A stretch of 16,575 bases of DNA from Dermatophilaceae bacterium (GCA_013361975.1 JABFXB010000441.1:1-16575), one strand, 5' to 3'. Positions 7,845-16,051 are shown, counted from the stretch's first letter. Notes: a model not told the origin generated them from the sequence alone. Made by a program: numbers and translations.

Positions 7845-10406
7845 ATGGACCTTCAGCTGACCAACAAGGCTCAGGAGGCCTTCGCCCAGGCCGCGACCAC
7901 CGCGACCGGCAAGCACCACCCGAACATCGAGCCGGCCCACCTGCTGCTCGCGTTGGCAGCCCAGAGCGGCACCACCACCCCGGCCCTGCTCACCGCGGGT
8001 GGCTCCAGCGTCACCGACGCGACCACCGCCGCCGAGCGCGCCATGGCCTCGATGCCGCAGGTCACCGGCGGCACCCAGCAGCCGCAGCTCTCGCCCACCG
8101 CCGCCCGTGTGCTCCAGCAGGCGCAGCAGTACATGACCGCGATGGGCGACTCCTACGTCTCCACCGACCACCTGCTGCTCGCGCTCGCGCGCACCGGCCA
8201 GTTCGGCCTCGACGCCGACGCGATCGAGAAGGCGATCCCCGAGCTGCGTGGCGGTCGTCCCGTCACCTCGGCCAACCCCGAGGGCACGTTCGAGGCGCTC
8301 GCGAAGTACGGCACCGACCTCACGGCCCGCGCGCGTGACGGCAAGCTCGACCCCGTCATCGGCCGCGACGCCGAGATCCGCCGCGTCGTGCAGGTGCTGA
8401 GCCGCCGCACGAAGAACAACCCTGTGCTCATCGGCGAGCCCGGCGTCGGCAAGACCGCCGTCGTCGAGGGCCTCGCCCAGCGCATCGTCGAGGGCGACGT
8501 GCCCGAGAGCCTGCGCGACAAGACCCTCTACTCCCTCGACCTCGCCTCGATGCTCGCCGGCGCGAAGTACCGCGGTGAGTTCGAGGAGCGGCTCAAGGCC
8601 GTGCTCGAGGAGATCCAGGGCAGCGACGGGCAGATCGTCACCTTCATCGACGAGATCCACACGGTCGTCGGCGCGGGCGCCGGCGGCGAGGGCGCCATGG
8701 ACGCCGGCAACATGCTGAAGCCCATGCTCGCCCGCGGCGAGCTGCGACTCGTGGGCGCGACGACGCTCGACGAGTACCGCAAGCACATCGAGAAGGACGC
8801 CGCGCTCGAGCGCCGCTTCCAGCAGGTCTTCGTCGGCGAGCCGTCGGTCGAGGACACCATCGCCATCCTCCGCGGCCTCAAGGAGCGCTACGAGGCACAC
8901 CACAAGGTGACCATCGCCGACTCCGCGCTCGTCGCGGCTGCCAGCCTCTCCGACCGCTACATCAGCGGCCGACAGCTCCCCGACAAGGCGATCGACCTCA
9001 TCGACGAGGCCGCCTCGCGCCTGCGCATGGAGATCGACTCGAGCCCCGTCGAGATCGACGAGCTGCGTCGCGCCGTCGACCGCCTCAAGATGGAGGAGTT
9101 CGCACTCGAGCAGGAGAGTGACGCCGCCTCGCGCGAGCGCCTCGAGCGACTGCGCAAGGACCTCGCCGACCGCAGCGAGGAGCTCGCCGCCCTCAACGCG
9201 CGGTGGGACGCCGAGAAGTCGGGCCTGAACGCCGTCGGCGACCTCAAGGCCCGCATCGACGACCTGCGCACGCAGGCCGACCGCCTGCAGCGCGAGGGCG
9301 ACCTCGGCGCCGCGTCGAAGATCCTCTACGGCGACATCCCCACCCTCGAGAAGGAGCTCGCCACGGCCCAGGAGCGCGAGGCCGCGGCCACCGCGTCCGA
9401 CGAGGGGCCGATGGTCAAGGAGGAGGTCGGCGCCGACGACATCGCCGACGTCATCTCCGCCTGGACCGGCATCCCGGCCGGCCGCCTGCTGGAGGGCGAG
9501 TCGGAGAAGCTGCTCCACATGGAGCAGCACATCGGGGCGCGGCTCATCGGGCAGACCGATGCGGTGCGTGCCGTGTCCGATGCCGTCCGCCGCACCCGCG
9601 CGGGCGTCTCCGACCCCGACCGGCCGACCGGCAGCTTCCTGTTCCTCGGCCCCACGGGTGTCGGCAAGACCGAGCTCGCCAAGAGTCTCGCCGACTTCCT
9701 CTTCGACGACGAGCGCGCCATGGTGCGCATCGACATGTCGGAGTACTCCGAGCGGCACTCGGTCGCGCGGCTCATCGGTGCCCCGCCCGGCTACGTCGGC
9801 TACGAGGAGGGTGGCCAGCTCACCGAGGCCGTACGCCGCCGGCCCTACTCGGTGATCCTGCTCGACGAGGTCGAGAAGGCCCACCCCGAGACGTTCGACA
9901 TCCTGCTGCAGGTGCTCGACGACGGCCGCCTCACCGACGGTCAGGGCCGCACGGTCGACTTCCGCAACGTCATCCTCGTGCTGACCTCCAACCTCGGGTC
10001 GCAGTTCCTCACCGACCCGCTGCTCAGCCCCGAGGCACGGCGCGAGTCGGTCATGGGGGTCGTCCGGTCGTCGTTCAAGCCCGAGTTCCTCAACCGCCTT
10101 GACGAGGTCGTCGTCTTCGACGCCCTGAGCCGCGACGACCTCGCCCACATCGTCGACCTGCAGGTGCGTGCCTTCGGGACGCGGCTGTCCGACCGCCGGA
10201 TCACCCTCGCGGTGACCGATGCCGCACGGCAGTGGCTCGCCGAGCGCGGCTACGACCCCGCCTACGGTGCCCGGCCGCTGCGCCGGCTCGTGCAGCGCGA
10301 GATCGGCGACCGGCTGGCCCGGGGCCTGCTCTCGGGCGACGTGCGTGACGGCTCCACCGTCACCGTCGGGGTCGACGAGGCCGGTCAGGAGCTCACGCTC
10401 GGCTGA
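7845..10406 (+). CDS. clpB: Disaggregase ClpB (Hsp100 AAA+ ATPase)
   Basis: 853 residues from ATG 7845, with AGGAGA (7835-7840) upstream. The Clp N-domain covers about 1-145. The first AAA+ module has Walker A GEPGVGKT (197-204), Walker B VTFIDE (265-270), pore-loop Tyr242 (KYRGEF) and arginine finger in LERRF (321-325). A coiled-coil M-domain (about 395-520), diagnostic of ClpB against ClpA or ClpC, carries the DnaK-docking surface. The second AAA+ module has Walker A GPTGVGKT (602-609), Walker B ILLDE (671-675), pore loop GYVGYEEG (649-656), arginine finger in FLNRLDE and sensor-2 GAR (808-810). It threads aggregated protein through a hexameric ring together with DnaK-DnaJ-GrpE, whose genes lie about 4 kb upstream. 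Control by HspR and possibly a SigR/SigH-like factor is indicated by the sites at 7776-7808. Its 3' end overlaps the convergent HAD gene by 14 bp. Confidence 0.98.
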   Translation: MDLQLTNKAQEAFAQAATTATGKHHPNIEPAHLLLALAAQSGTTTPALLTAGGSSVTDATTAAERAMASMPQVTGGTQQPQLSPTAARVLQQAQQYMTAMGDSYVSTDHLLLALARTGQFGLDADAIEKAIPELRGGRPVTSANPEGTFEALAKYGTDLTARARDGKLDPVIGRDAEIRRVVQVLSRRTKNNPVLIGEPGVGKTAVVEGLAQRIVEGDVPESLRDKTLYSLDLASMLAGAKYRGEFEERLKAVLEEIQGSDGQIVTFIDEIHTVVGAGAGGEGAMDAGNMLKPMLARGELRLVGATTLDEYRKHIEKDAALERRFQQVFVGEPSVEDTIAILRGLKERYEAHHKVTIADSALVAAASLSDRYISGRQLPDKAIDLIDEAASRLRMEIDSSPVEIDELRRAVDRLKMEEFALEQESDAASRERLERLRKDLADRSEELAALNARWDAEKSGLNAVGDLKARIDDLRTQADRLQREGDLGAASKILYGDIPTLEKELATAQEREAAATASDEGPMVKEEVGADDIADVISAWTGIPAGRLLEGESEKLLHMEQHIGARLIGQTDAVRAVSDAVRRTRAGVSDPDRPTGSFLFLGPTGVGKTELAKSLADFLFDDERAMVRIDMSEYSERHSVARLIGAPPGYVGYEEGGQLTEAVRRRPYSVILLDEVEKAHPETFDILLQVLDDGRLTDGQGRTVDFRNVILVLTSNLGSQFLTDPLLSPEARRESVMGVVRSSFKPEFLNRLDEVVVFDALSRDDLAHIVDLQVRAFGTRLSDRRITLAVTDAARQWLAERGYDPAYGARPLRRLVQREIGDRLARGLLSGDVRDGSTVTVGVDEAGQELTLG

Positions 10407-10992
10407 ACACCTCCGCGTCCCAGCCGAACTCGCGTGCCGCCGCCACGTTCCCCTCGCGGTCGTCGGTGAACCACACCTCGTCGCGACCCAGCTCGCGGCC
10501 GAGGTCACCCTCGATCGCGCGGTGGGCGGCGGCATACGCGAGGGGGTCGGGCTTGGCCACGCCGAAGTCGGCCGTGTTGAGCAGCCCGTCGAAGAGGCGC
10601 GTCAGCCCGAGCAGCTCGAGCTCGGCCGGCACGTTGTCGGTTCCGTTGGTGAACACGTAGGTGTGGTGGCCGGCCGCCCGGAGGCTCTCGAGACGTTCGA
10701 CGGTCTCGTCGATGACGGTGCCCCGGTTGGCGCGCCACCGCTCCATGTGGTGGCGCACCCGGTGCGGCTCGGCGCAGGCGTCCTCGAGGGCGGCGCAGAT
10801 CGCGGAGTACCAGTCCTCGAACGTCTGCCGCCCGGTGATCGTCGGTGTCAGCAGGTCGCCGTGGAACGCGGTGGCCGCGACGTGGCCCGTCGGCAGGCTG
10901 AGCGCCGCCTCGATGGCTGCGCTCGGGTCGCCCGGCGCGAAGTCGCGCACGACACCGTCCAGGTCGAAGACGTATGCCGTGTGACCGGTCAC
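10393..10992 (-). CDS. HAD superfamily hydrolase (HAD-IA type)
   Basis: 199 residues from a GTG start (10992-10990) that overlaps the stop of the upstream membrane-protein gene as GTGA. HAD motif I is FDLDGVV with nucleophile Asp10 and acid/base Asp12. A helical cap domain follows (about 20-90). Motif II is FTNGT (114-118), motif III Lys147 in GVAKPDP and motif IV FTDDREGNVAAA (Asp177/Asp178). The layout fits phosphatase or dehalogenase-like members of subfamily IA; Asp12 argues for phosphatase chemistry. The substrate cannot be read from the sequence. No transmembrane segment is present, so it is cytosolic. Its stop lies inside the 3' end of clpB (convergent overlap 10393-10406), so converging transcripts could form antisense pairs there. 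Confidence 0.9.
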   Translation of the reverse strand: MTGHTAYVFDLDGVVRDFAPGDPSAAIEAALSLPTGHVAATAFHGDLLTPTITGRQTFEDWYSAICAALEDACAEPHRVRHHMERWRANRGTVIDETVERLESLRAAGHHTYVFTNGTDNVPAELELLGLTRLFDGLLNTADFGVAKPDPLAYAAAHRAIEGDLGRELGRDEVWFTDDREGNVAAAREFGWDAEVFSRA

Positions 10993-11714
10993 GCCGTCGT
11001 GTCGCGGTGCGCGCGCTCGTCCGTGCGGTCCTCGAGCCGCTCGTCGGCACGGTCGTGGTGAGCCTCGTCGGCACGGTGGTCGACGCCGTCGTGGGGACGG
11101 TCGCCCGCGCGGTCGGCAGTCGGGTCGGTGGCGTGCTGGTCGTACGGGCGTTCGGTGGCCGGAAGCTGCTGCGTGCGGTCGGGACGACCCTCCGCCCCTG
11201 AACGGTCGTCCGCCCATCGGGCCGTGCCCTCCGCGACGCTGCCCTCGGCGCGGCCGGTCACGACGTCGGCCCGCGAGGGGCCCTCGCGGTCGCGCCACTC
11301 GGCCTCGCGACGGGAGAGCTCCGCCTCGCGCGTGTCGAGACCCTCGTGCCGGGCGGCCAGCTCGCTCTCGCGGCGGCGCAGGTCGTCGTCGCGCAGCCCG
11401 GCCTCCTCGAAGCGGCGCTCGTGCTCGAGGCGGGCGTTCTCGGCGCCCTCCTCGGCCTCGGTGATGCGGGCATTGGCACGCTCGTCGCGACGCAGCCGCG
11501 CCCGGCGACGGGCGGAGGCGGACAGCAGCGCCCAGCCGAGGGCGAAGAGCAGCACCGCGACGGCGCCGTAGAGCACCAGCTCGATCGGCGACGCGTCTCG
11601 CGAGAGCCCGAACGCCGAGAGGGTGACGGGACCGGCGGCGCCACGGGTCGCCAGGTAGGCGACGACGCCGACCCCGGCGCCGACCAGCAGCAGGATGACT
11701 CCGAGCAAGGCCAT
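10989..11714 (-). CDS. Two-helix membrane protein with coiled-coil and charged repeat tail, unknown function
   Basis: 241 residues from ATG (11714-11712), with AAGGAGC upstream on the minus strand. Two hydrophobic helices are clear, about 2-22 and 44-66. They are followed by a strongly charged, probably coiled-coil region (about 70-143) rich in Arg, Glu and Ala. The long hydrophilic tail (about 144-241) is rich in Asp, Arg, His and Thr and ends with three octapeptide-like repeats (HRADEAHH, DRADERLE, DRTDERAH at 213-236). The topology, two helices plus a cytoplasmic coil, recalls small LapA-type envelope proteins, but I do not recognise the family. It overlaps the HAD gene by GTGA, so the two are probably co-expressed. 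The tail could be a flexible binding region; nothing supports a catalytic role. Confidence 0.75.
   Translation of the reverse strand: MALLGVILLLVGAGVGVVAYLATRGAAGPVTLSAFGLSRDASPIELVLYGAVAVLLFALGWALLSASARRRARLRRDERANARITEAEEGAENARLEHERRFEEAGLRDDDLRRRESELAARHEGLDTREAELSRREAEWRDREGPSRADVVTGRAEGSVAEGTARWADDRSGAEGRPDRTQQLPATERPYDQHATDPTADRAGDRPHDGVDHRADEAHHDRADERLEDRTDERAHRDTTA
11040..11077 (-). repeat. 24-nt period direct repeat encoding the octapeptide tail
   Basis: The 14-mer CTCGTCGGCACGGT (plus-strand reading) occurs at 11040-11053 and 11064-11077, 24 nt apart, i.e. eight codons. It matches the RADE-type octapeptides in the tail of the minus-strand membrane protein. Confidence 0.7.
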
Positions 11715-11765
11715 GGGTGGTGCTCCTTCGTCAAGGGGCGGGGTGGTCCCGCCATGCGTTCCCCG

Positions 11766-11771
11766 ACCCTA
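11766..11771 (-). promoter_or_regulatory. Candidate -10 for the membrane-protein/HAD unit
   Basis: TAGGGT on the minus strand (11771 to 11766) fits the actinobacterial TANNNT -10 pattern and would give a leader of about 44 nt before the ATG at 11714. No convincing -35 is seen. Confidence 0.35.
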
Positions 11772-11821
11772 GCCATACCCAGATTCGCCCGTCGGTCCGA
11801 GAACGGGCCGAGGCGCTCGGT

Positions 11822-11827
11822 TAACCT
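11822..11827 (+). promoter_or_regulatory. Candidate leaderless -10 for the lipoprotein/MFS operon
   Basis: TAACCT (11822-11827) is a TANNNT -10 placed exactly 7 nt before the ATG at 11835, so transcription would begin at or next to the start codon. No Shine-Dalgarno is present in between (GACCCCC), which fits a leaderless mRNA. No clear -35 is seen. Confidence 0.45.
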
Positions 11828-11834
11828 GACCCCC

Positions 11835-12542
11835 ATGCGCACCACGGGAAAGCTCGCCGCCGCCGTCCTCTCGGCGCTGTGCGCCGTCTCGGTGGCGTCC
11901 TGCTCGAGCGACGGCGCCCCCGCACCCGGGCAGACCCAGCTGTCGCCGGCCCAGCGGCTCTCCGCCGCCAAGGCCAAGGTCGACGCGGCGACGTCCGTGC
12001 ACCTCAAGCTCACCAGCGCCGACGTGCCCCAGGGCTCGAGCGGCGTCGTCTCCGCCGACGGCTGGGGCAAGCACCCGCCGGCCTTCAAGGGCACGTTCAA
12101 GGTGACGCTCAAGGGCATCCAGGCCGACGCCGAGATCACCTCGCTCGACGGCAAGGTCTACGCGAAGCTGCCGCTCATCCCCGGCACCAACGAGATCGAC
12201 CCGAAGCAGTTCAACCTGCCCGACCCCGCGGTGCTCTTCTCCACCGACAAGGGTCTCACCACCCTGCTCACCGCGACCACCTCGCCGGCGGTCGGCGGGC
12301 AGACGCGCCAGGGGTCCGAGGTGCTGACGACGATCAAGGGCACCGTGCCGGGCAAGGCCGTCACCGACCTGTTCCTCATCGGCGACAGCAACGGCTCCTT
12401 CACCGCCACCTACGGCCTCACCGACGCGCAGGAGCTGCGCCAGGTCGTCATCGCCGGCCCGTTCTTCGGCGCCGGCTCGGCCTCGACCTACACGCTGACG
12501 CTCGACCAGTACGGCCAGCCCGTCACGATCACCAAGCCCTGA
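11835..12542 (+). CDS. lprG: LppX/LprAFG-family lipoprotein, LprG-like
   Basis: 235 residues from ATG 11835. A lipoprotein signal peptide is clear: positive start MRTTGK, hydrophobic core, and lipobox VASC with Cys23 as the lipidated residue. The mature part begins SSDGAPAPGQTQ and continues with a beta-rich domain (SVHLKLTSADVP, KGTFKVTLKGIQADAEITSL, GKVYAKLPLIPGT) typical of the LppX_LprAFG fold, whose members carry lipidic ligands in a hydrophobic pocket. Length matches M. tuberculosis LprG (236). An MFS gene begins 7 nt after its stop, the same pairing as lprG-Rv1410c (P55), where the lipoprotein and transporter move triacylated lipids to the cell surface. The lprG name rests on that synteny as much as on sequence; LprA or LprF type cannot be excluded. 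Confidence 0.82.
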   Translation: MRTTGKLAAAVLSALCAVSVASCSSDGAPAPGQTQLSPAQRLSAAKAKVDAATSVHLKLTSADVPQGSSGVVSADGWGKHPPAFKGTFKVTLKGIQADAEITSLDGKVYAKLPLIPGTNEIDPKQFNLPDPAVLFSTDKGLTTLLTATTSPAVGGQTRQGSEVLTTIKGTVPGKAVTDLFLIGDSNGSFTATYGLTDAQELRQVVIAGPFFGAGSASTYTLTLDQYGQPVTITKP

Positions 12543-12549
12543 CCCTCCG

Positions 12550-14292
12550 GTGACGCAGCCCGCCGCGACCCACCGGCTCGCCCTTCTCTGGGCGGCGTCC
12601 GCCGGCGTGGCCCTCGCGGCCGCCGACACCTATGTCGTCGTGCTCGCGCTGACCGACATGATGGCCGGCGTCGGCATCGGCATCGACGCCCTGCAGCGTG
12701 CGACCCCGATCATCTCCGGCTTCCTGCTCGGCTACATCGCGGTGCTGCCGCTCATCGGGCGCCTCTCCGACCTGCTCGACCGTCGTCGCATCCTGCTCGG
12801 CTGCCTCGTCGTCTTCGTCGTCGGCTCCGCCGTGACGGCGCTCGCGGTCGAGATGCCGGTGCTCGTGACGGGCCGGGTGCTGCAGGGAGTCGGCGGCGGG
12901 GGTCTCGTGCCCGCAACTCTCGCGCTCGTCGCCGACCTCTGGCCGGCCGACCGACGGGGCACGCCGCTCGGCGTCGTCGGGGCCGTGCAGGAGCTCGGGT
13001 CGGTGCTCGGTCCGGTGGTCGGCGCGGTCGTGCTCGCGTGGTCGGGCTGGCGGGCGATCTTCTGGCTCAACGTCGTCGCCGCCCTCATCCTGTATGCCGT
13101 CATCCTCCTCCTCGGGTCAGGGGGCCGCTCGCTGTCGGCGGGCGCCGTCGGCCCGCGCGGTCCGGTTCGGCGCCCCGGTGTCGAGCGGGTCCGCACCTCC
13201 GTCGCCTGGGTGCTGGCGGTGCTCGGCATCGGGCTGACAGCACTGGCGCTCGCGGCGCCCGCGTCGCTCGTCACCGACGTCGCCCTGGGGGCGCCCTTCG
13301 TCCCGTTCGTCGGGCAGTCGCGACCGCTGACGCCGATCGGCGTGGCCGGGCTGGGACTGCTCGTCGTCGTGGCAGTGCTCACCGCGCCACGCTGGTGGGC
13401 CGTGCTGCGCCGGGCCGACCTCTTCGGGGCGCTGCTCGTGGCCGTCGCCCTCGGCAGCCTGGTGCTGACCTTCGCGTCGTCCGACCCCGAGAAGGAGGTC
13501 GTGGGGCCGCTCGGCTACACCCTGCTCCCGGTCGGTGCCGTCGCGCTCGTCGTGCTCGCGTGGTGGCACCGGACGGCCGACGAGCCGATCGTCCCGCGCG
13601 GGGTCGTCGGCGGCCGGGGACTGCGATCGCTGGTGGTGAGCCTCCTCGTCGGCGCCGCGCTGGTCGCAGTCGTCGTGGACGTGCCGCTGCTGGCCCGGCT
13701 CACCGACCACTACGACGAGACCGGGGCCGCGCTCGTGCTCGTGCGGTTCCTGCTCGCCGTGCCGGTGGGCGCCTTGCTCGGTGGCTGGTCACTGCGCCGG
13801 TTCGGCGACGGCTCGGCATCCGGTCTGGGGCTGCTGCTCGCCGGGGGCGGCATGCTCGTCATGTCACGGTGGACCCTCGACTCGGTCGGTGACACGGTGC
13901 CCGCCACCGTGGTGCTCGTGGTCGTCGGTCTCGGCATGGGGCTGGCCCTCGCCCCGGTCAACAACGCAGCCCTGGCCGACTCGCCGTCGCACGCGCACGG
14001 GGTGGCGAGCTCACTCGTGGTCGTGGCTCGGATGGTCGGCATGGTCGTGGGCCTCGCCCTGCTCACCTCGATCGGGCTGAGCCGCTACTACGACGCCGTG
14101 CGGCGGCTGCCCGACCCGCTCGACACCGATGCGCTCATCGGTGCGGGCGTCGTGCAGGTGCAGACCGTCTTCCTCGGCGGCGCACTCGCGGCCCTGGCCG
14201 GGGCGGTCGTCGCCGTCACCCTGGGGGTGCGCCGCGGTGAGCGGCGCGAGGCGCTGCGCGACGCCGACAGCCCCCGCTTCGTCGGTCTCTGA
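12550..14292 (+). CDS. DHA2-type MFS transporter, P55 (Rv1410c)-like
   Basis: 580 residues from GTG 12550, only 7 nt after the lipoprotein stop, so probably translationally coupled; a longer or shorter start is not better supported. Many hydrophobic helices are present, consistent with a 14-helix DHA2 transporter. DTYVVV in helix 1 places Asp26 where P55 has its functionally important Asp22. Motif A-like GRLSDLLDRRR lies at 70-80, antiporter motif C-like QELGSVLGPVVG at 147-158, and HGVASSLVVVARMVGM (483-498) late in the protein is also P55-like. From recalled comparison it resembles Rv1410c throughout, though it is about 60 residues longer. It probably works with the upstream lipoprotein in export of a lipid or amphiphile using proton motive force. 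A generic drug-efflux role is the alternative. Confidence 0.88.
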   Translation: MTQPAATHRLALLWAASAGVALAAADTYVVVLALTDMMAGVGIGIDALQRATPIISGFLLGYIAVLPLIGRLSDLLDRRRILLGCLVVFVVGSAVTALAVEMPVLVTGRVLQGVGGGGLVPATLALVADLWPADRRGTPLGVVGAVQELGSVLGPVVGAVVLAWSGWRAIFWLNVVAALILYAVILLLGSGGRSLSAGAVGPRGPVRRPGVERVRTSVAWVLAVLGIGLTALALAAPASLVTDVALGAPFVPFVGQSRPLTPIGVAGLGLLVVVAVLTAPRWWAVLRRADLFGALLVAVALGSLVLTFASSDPEKEVVGPLGYTLLPVGAVALVVLAWWHRTADEPIVPRGVVGGRGLRSLVVSLLVGAALVAVVVDVPLLARLTDHYDETGAALVLVRFLLAVPVGALLGGWSLRRFGDGSASGLGLLLAGGGMLVMSRWTLDSVGDTVPATVVLVVVGLGMGLALAPVNNAALADSPSHAHGVASSLVVVARMVGMVVGLALLTSIGLSRYYDAVRRLPDPLDTDALIGAGVVQVQTVFLGGALAALAGAVVAVTLGVRRGERREALRDADSPRFVGL

Positions 14293-14302
14293 CCCGCGCG
14301 GA

Positions 14303-14357
14303 GCCGGCGGGTCGGGCGAGCCGGGCGAGCCGGTCTGGCTGGTCGGGCCGGCGGGTC
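14303..14357. repeat. Short direct repeats in the convergent gap after the MFS gene
   Basis: The 11-mer GCCGGCGGGTC occurs at 14303-14313 and 14347-14357, and CGGGCGAGC occurs twice in tandem between them. The first copy lies in the gap and the second covers the stop of the minus-strand hydrolase. Only short GCCGG/CCGGC pairings are possible, so a bidirectional terminator is not clearly shown. Confidence 0.4.
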
Positions 14358-15246
14358 AGGCGGTCGCGCGACGGGCCTCGAGGTCGACGAGCAGCTCGCG
14401 CACCTCGTCGACGACGACGTCGGTCGCCTCCCACGGGAGCATGTGCCCGGCCGTCGGCAGCTCCGTGAAGGTCGCGTGCGGCAACGCGACGCGCAGGGCG
14501 CGGGCCCGGCCGACCGGCATGAGCGGGTCGAGCCGGCCCGCGACGATGCCGACGCGCACCCTCTCGAGCGCGGCGAACCCGACCTGCTGGTCGGCGACGA
14601 GCAGGGCGCCGTAGAACGCGCCGAAGGTGGTCAGCTTCGTCGCCGCGACCTGTGCCCGGGCGGCCTCGACGGCCCCCGGGTCGGCGCCCTCGCCGAAGAG
14701 GCCGGTGACGAGCGCGCGCACGCGGCCGTTCCCCCCGGGCGGCAGCGGCATACCTCGGGCCGCGAGGCGCATGACGGCGGTCTCCCCGACGCGTTCGCCG
14801 AGCGCCACGCCCGAGGAGGCCGTGGCGACGAGGAGGGCGGCGCGCACGCGCGACCCGAATAGGTCGGGGCGCTGCTCGGCGAGGGCCATGACGGTCATGC
14901 CGCCCATCGAGTGCCCGGCGAGGACGACGGGCGAGGCCGGTGGCACGACGGCACGCAGCACGACGTCGAGGTCGCGGCCGGTGTGCTCGACCGACACCGA
15001 AGCGATCTCGGCGCGGCGCAGCCCGATCGTCGAGCGACCGTGCCCGCGCTGGTCCCATGTGACGACCCGCACCGGCTCGTCGGCGAGCGCGTCGACGACG
15101 GGCAGCCAGCTCTCGTGGTTGACGGCCCAGCCGTGGGCGAGCACGAGCGTCGGCGCGTCGGCCGTCAGGTCGGGATGGGCCCAGCTGTGGACCGAGAGCA
15201 CGGCGCCGTCGGGGGTGACGATGCCCCGGAGGTCGTGGCGCCTCAC
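14356..15246 (-). CDS. Alpha/beta hydrolase
   Basis: 296 residues from a GTG start (15246-15244) that overlaps the xth stop as GTGA. The fold signatures are in order: oxyanion-loop HGW (38-40), WDQRGHGRS (64-72), nucleophile elbow GHSMGG with Ser113, acid Asp240 in AGRLDPLMP, and catalytic His268 in AGHMLPWE. A cap region lies about 150-215. The complete Ser-Asp-His triad predicts an active esterase, lipase or related hydrolase. No signal peptide or membrane segment is seen. The substrate is not evident; the overall form is that of a generic actinobacterial alpha/beta hydrolase, and the DNA-repair neighbour gives no metabolic clue. Translational coupling with xth is likely from the overlap. 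Confidence 0.9.
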   Translation of the reverse strand: MRRHDLRGIVTPDGAVLSVHSWAHPDLTADAPTLVLAHGWAVNHESWLPVVDALADEPVRVVTWDQRGHGRSTIGLRRAEIASVSVEHTGRDLDVVLRAVVPPASPVVLAGHSMGGMTVMALAEQRPDLFGSRVRAALLVATASSGVALGERVGETAVMRLAARGMPLPPGGNGRVRALVTGLFGEGADPGAVEAARAQVAATKLTTFGAFYGALLVADQQVGFAALERVRVGIVAGRLDPLMPVGRARALRVALPHATFTELPTAGHMLPWEATDVVVDEVRELLVDLEARRATA

Positions 15247-16043
15247 GCCCCGGCCCCGTCGACCTCGAAGACGACCGGCGCGTGGTCGGAGGCGCCCTTG
15301 CCCTTGCGCTCCTCGCGGTCGATCGCGGCTCCCACGACCCGGCCGGCGAGCGCGGGGGAGCAGAGGGCGAAGTCGATGCGCATGCCCTGCCGCTTCTGGA
15401 AGCGCAGCTGGGTGTAGTCCCAGTAGGTGAAGGTGCCGGGCTCGTTCGTGTGCGGCCGCACCACGTCGCTGAAGCCGGCGTCGACGACCGCCTGGAACGC
15501 AGCCCGCTCACGCGGCGAGGTGTGGGTGCGGCCCTCGTAGTAGGGCACGCTCCACACGTCGGCGTCGGTGGGCGCGATGTTCCAGTCGCCGAGCAGCGCG
15601 ACCTGGGCGTCGGGGTCGTCGGCGAGCCAGGTACGGCCGGCGGCCGCGAGGGCGTCGAGCCAGCCGAGCTTGTAGTCGAGGTGCGGGTCGTCGAGCGCGC
15701 GCCCGTTGGGGATGTAGAGGGACCACACGCGTACGCCGGAGCAGAGGGCGCCGATCGCGCGCGCCTCGGGTGCCACCGGCTCACCCCAGCCGGGCATCCC
15801 GTCGAAGCCGACGCGCACGTCGTCGATGCCGACGCGGGAGGCGATGGCGACGCCGTTCCACTGGCTCAGGCCGTGGTGGGCCACCTGGTAGCCGAGGGCC
15901 TCGAACCGGTCGAACGGGAACTGGTCCTCGCGGGCCTTGGTCTCCTGGATCGCGAGCACGTCGACGTCGGTCCGCTCGAGCCAGGCGGCGACCCGGTCGA
16001 CGCGGGAGCGGATGGAGTTGACGTTCCAGGTGGCGATTCGCAC
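15243..16043 (-). CDS. xthA: Exodeoxyribonuclease III (Xth, AP endonuclease family 1)
   Basis: 266 residues from GTG (16043-16041), read as MRIATWNVNSIRSR, the standard start of this family. Metal and phosphate-binding residues are present: Asn7, Glu34 (AIQETKA), Tyr110 (SLYIPNG), Asp153 and Asn155 (GDWNIAP), and Asp253-His254 in the terminal SDHAPV. YWDYTQLRFQKRQGMRIDF is also characteristic. The enzyme cuts DNA at abasic sites and removes 3' blocking groups in base-excision repair. Length is normal. Extension to upstream starts would run through the divergent SDR gene and is rejected. The start lies 8 nt after a TAGGGT -10-like box with no good Shine-Dalgarno, so the mRNA may be leaderless. 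Confidence 0.96.
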   Translation of the reverse strand: MRIATWNVNSIRSRVDRVAAWLERTDVDVLAIQETKAREDQFPFDRFEALGYQVAHHGLSQWNGVAIASRVGIDDVRVGFDGMPGWGEPVAPEARAIGALCSGVRVWSLYIPNGRALDDPHLDYKLGWLDALAAAGRTWLADDPDAQVALLGDWNIAPTDADVWSVPYYEGRTHTSPRERAAFQAVVDAGFSDVVRPHTNEPGTFTYWDYTQLRFQKRQGMRIDFALCSPALAGRVVGAAIDREERKGKGASDHAPVVFEVDGAGA

Positions 16044-16051
16044 AGTCGGCC

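Noticed and set aside
6852..10535. A 1227-codon open frame on the minus strand opposite the ANTAR gene and clpB
   Set aside because: Same reason: its phase mirrors the codon bias of clpB, and it crosses the HAIR site and promoter region.
11346..11834. Extension of the lipoprotein frame upstream of 11835
   Set aside because: ATG 11835 gives a clean lipoprotein signal peptide; the extension overlaps the divergent gene.
14216..15784. A 522-codon minus-strand frame over the hydrolase and xth genes
   Set aside because: It is in another frame from two genes with complete catalytic residues, and its Arg/Pro-rich translation is typical of a shadow.
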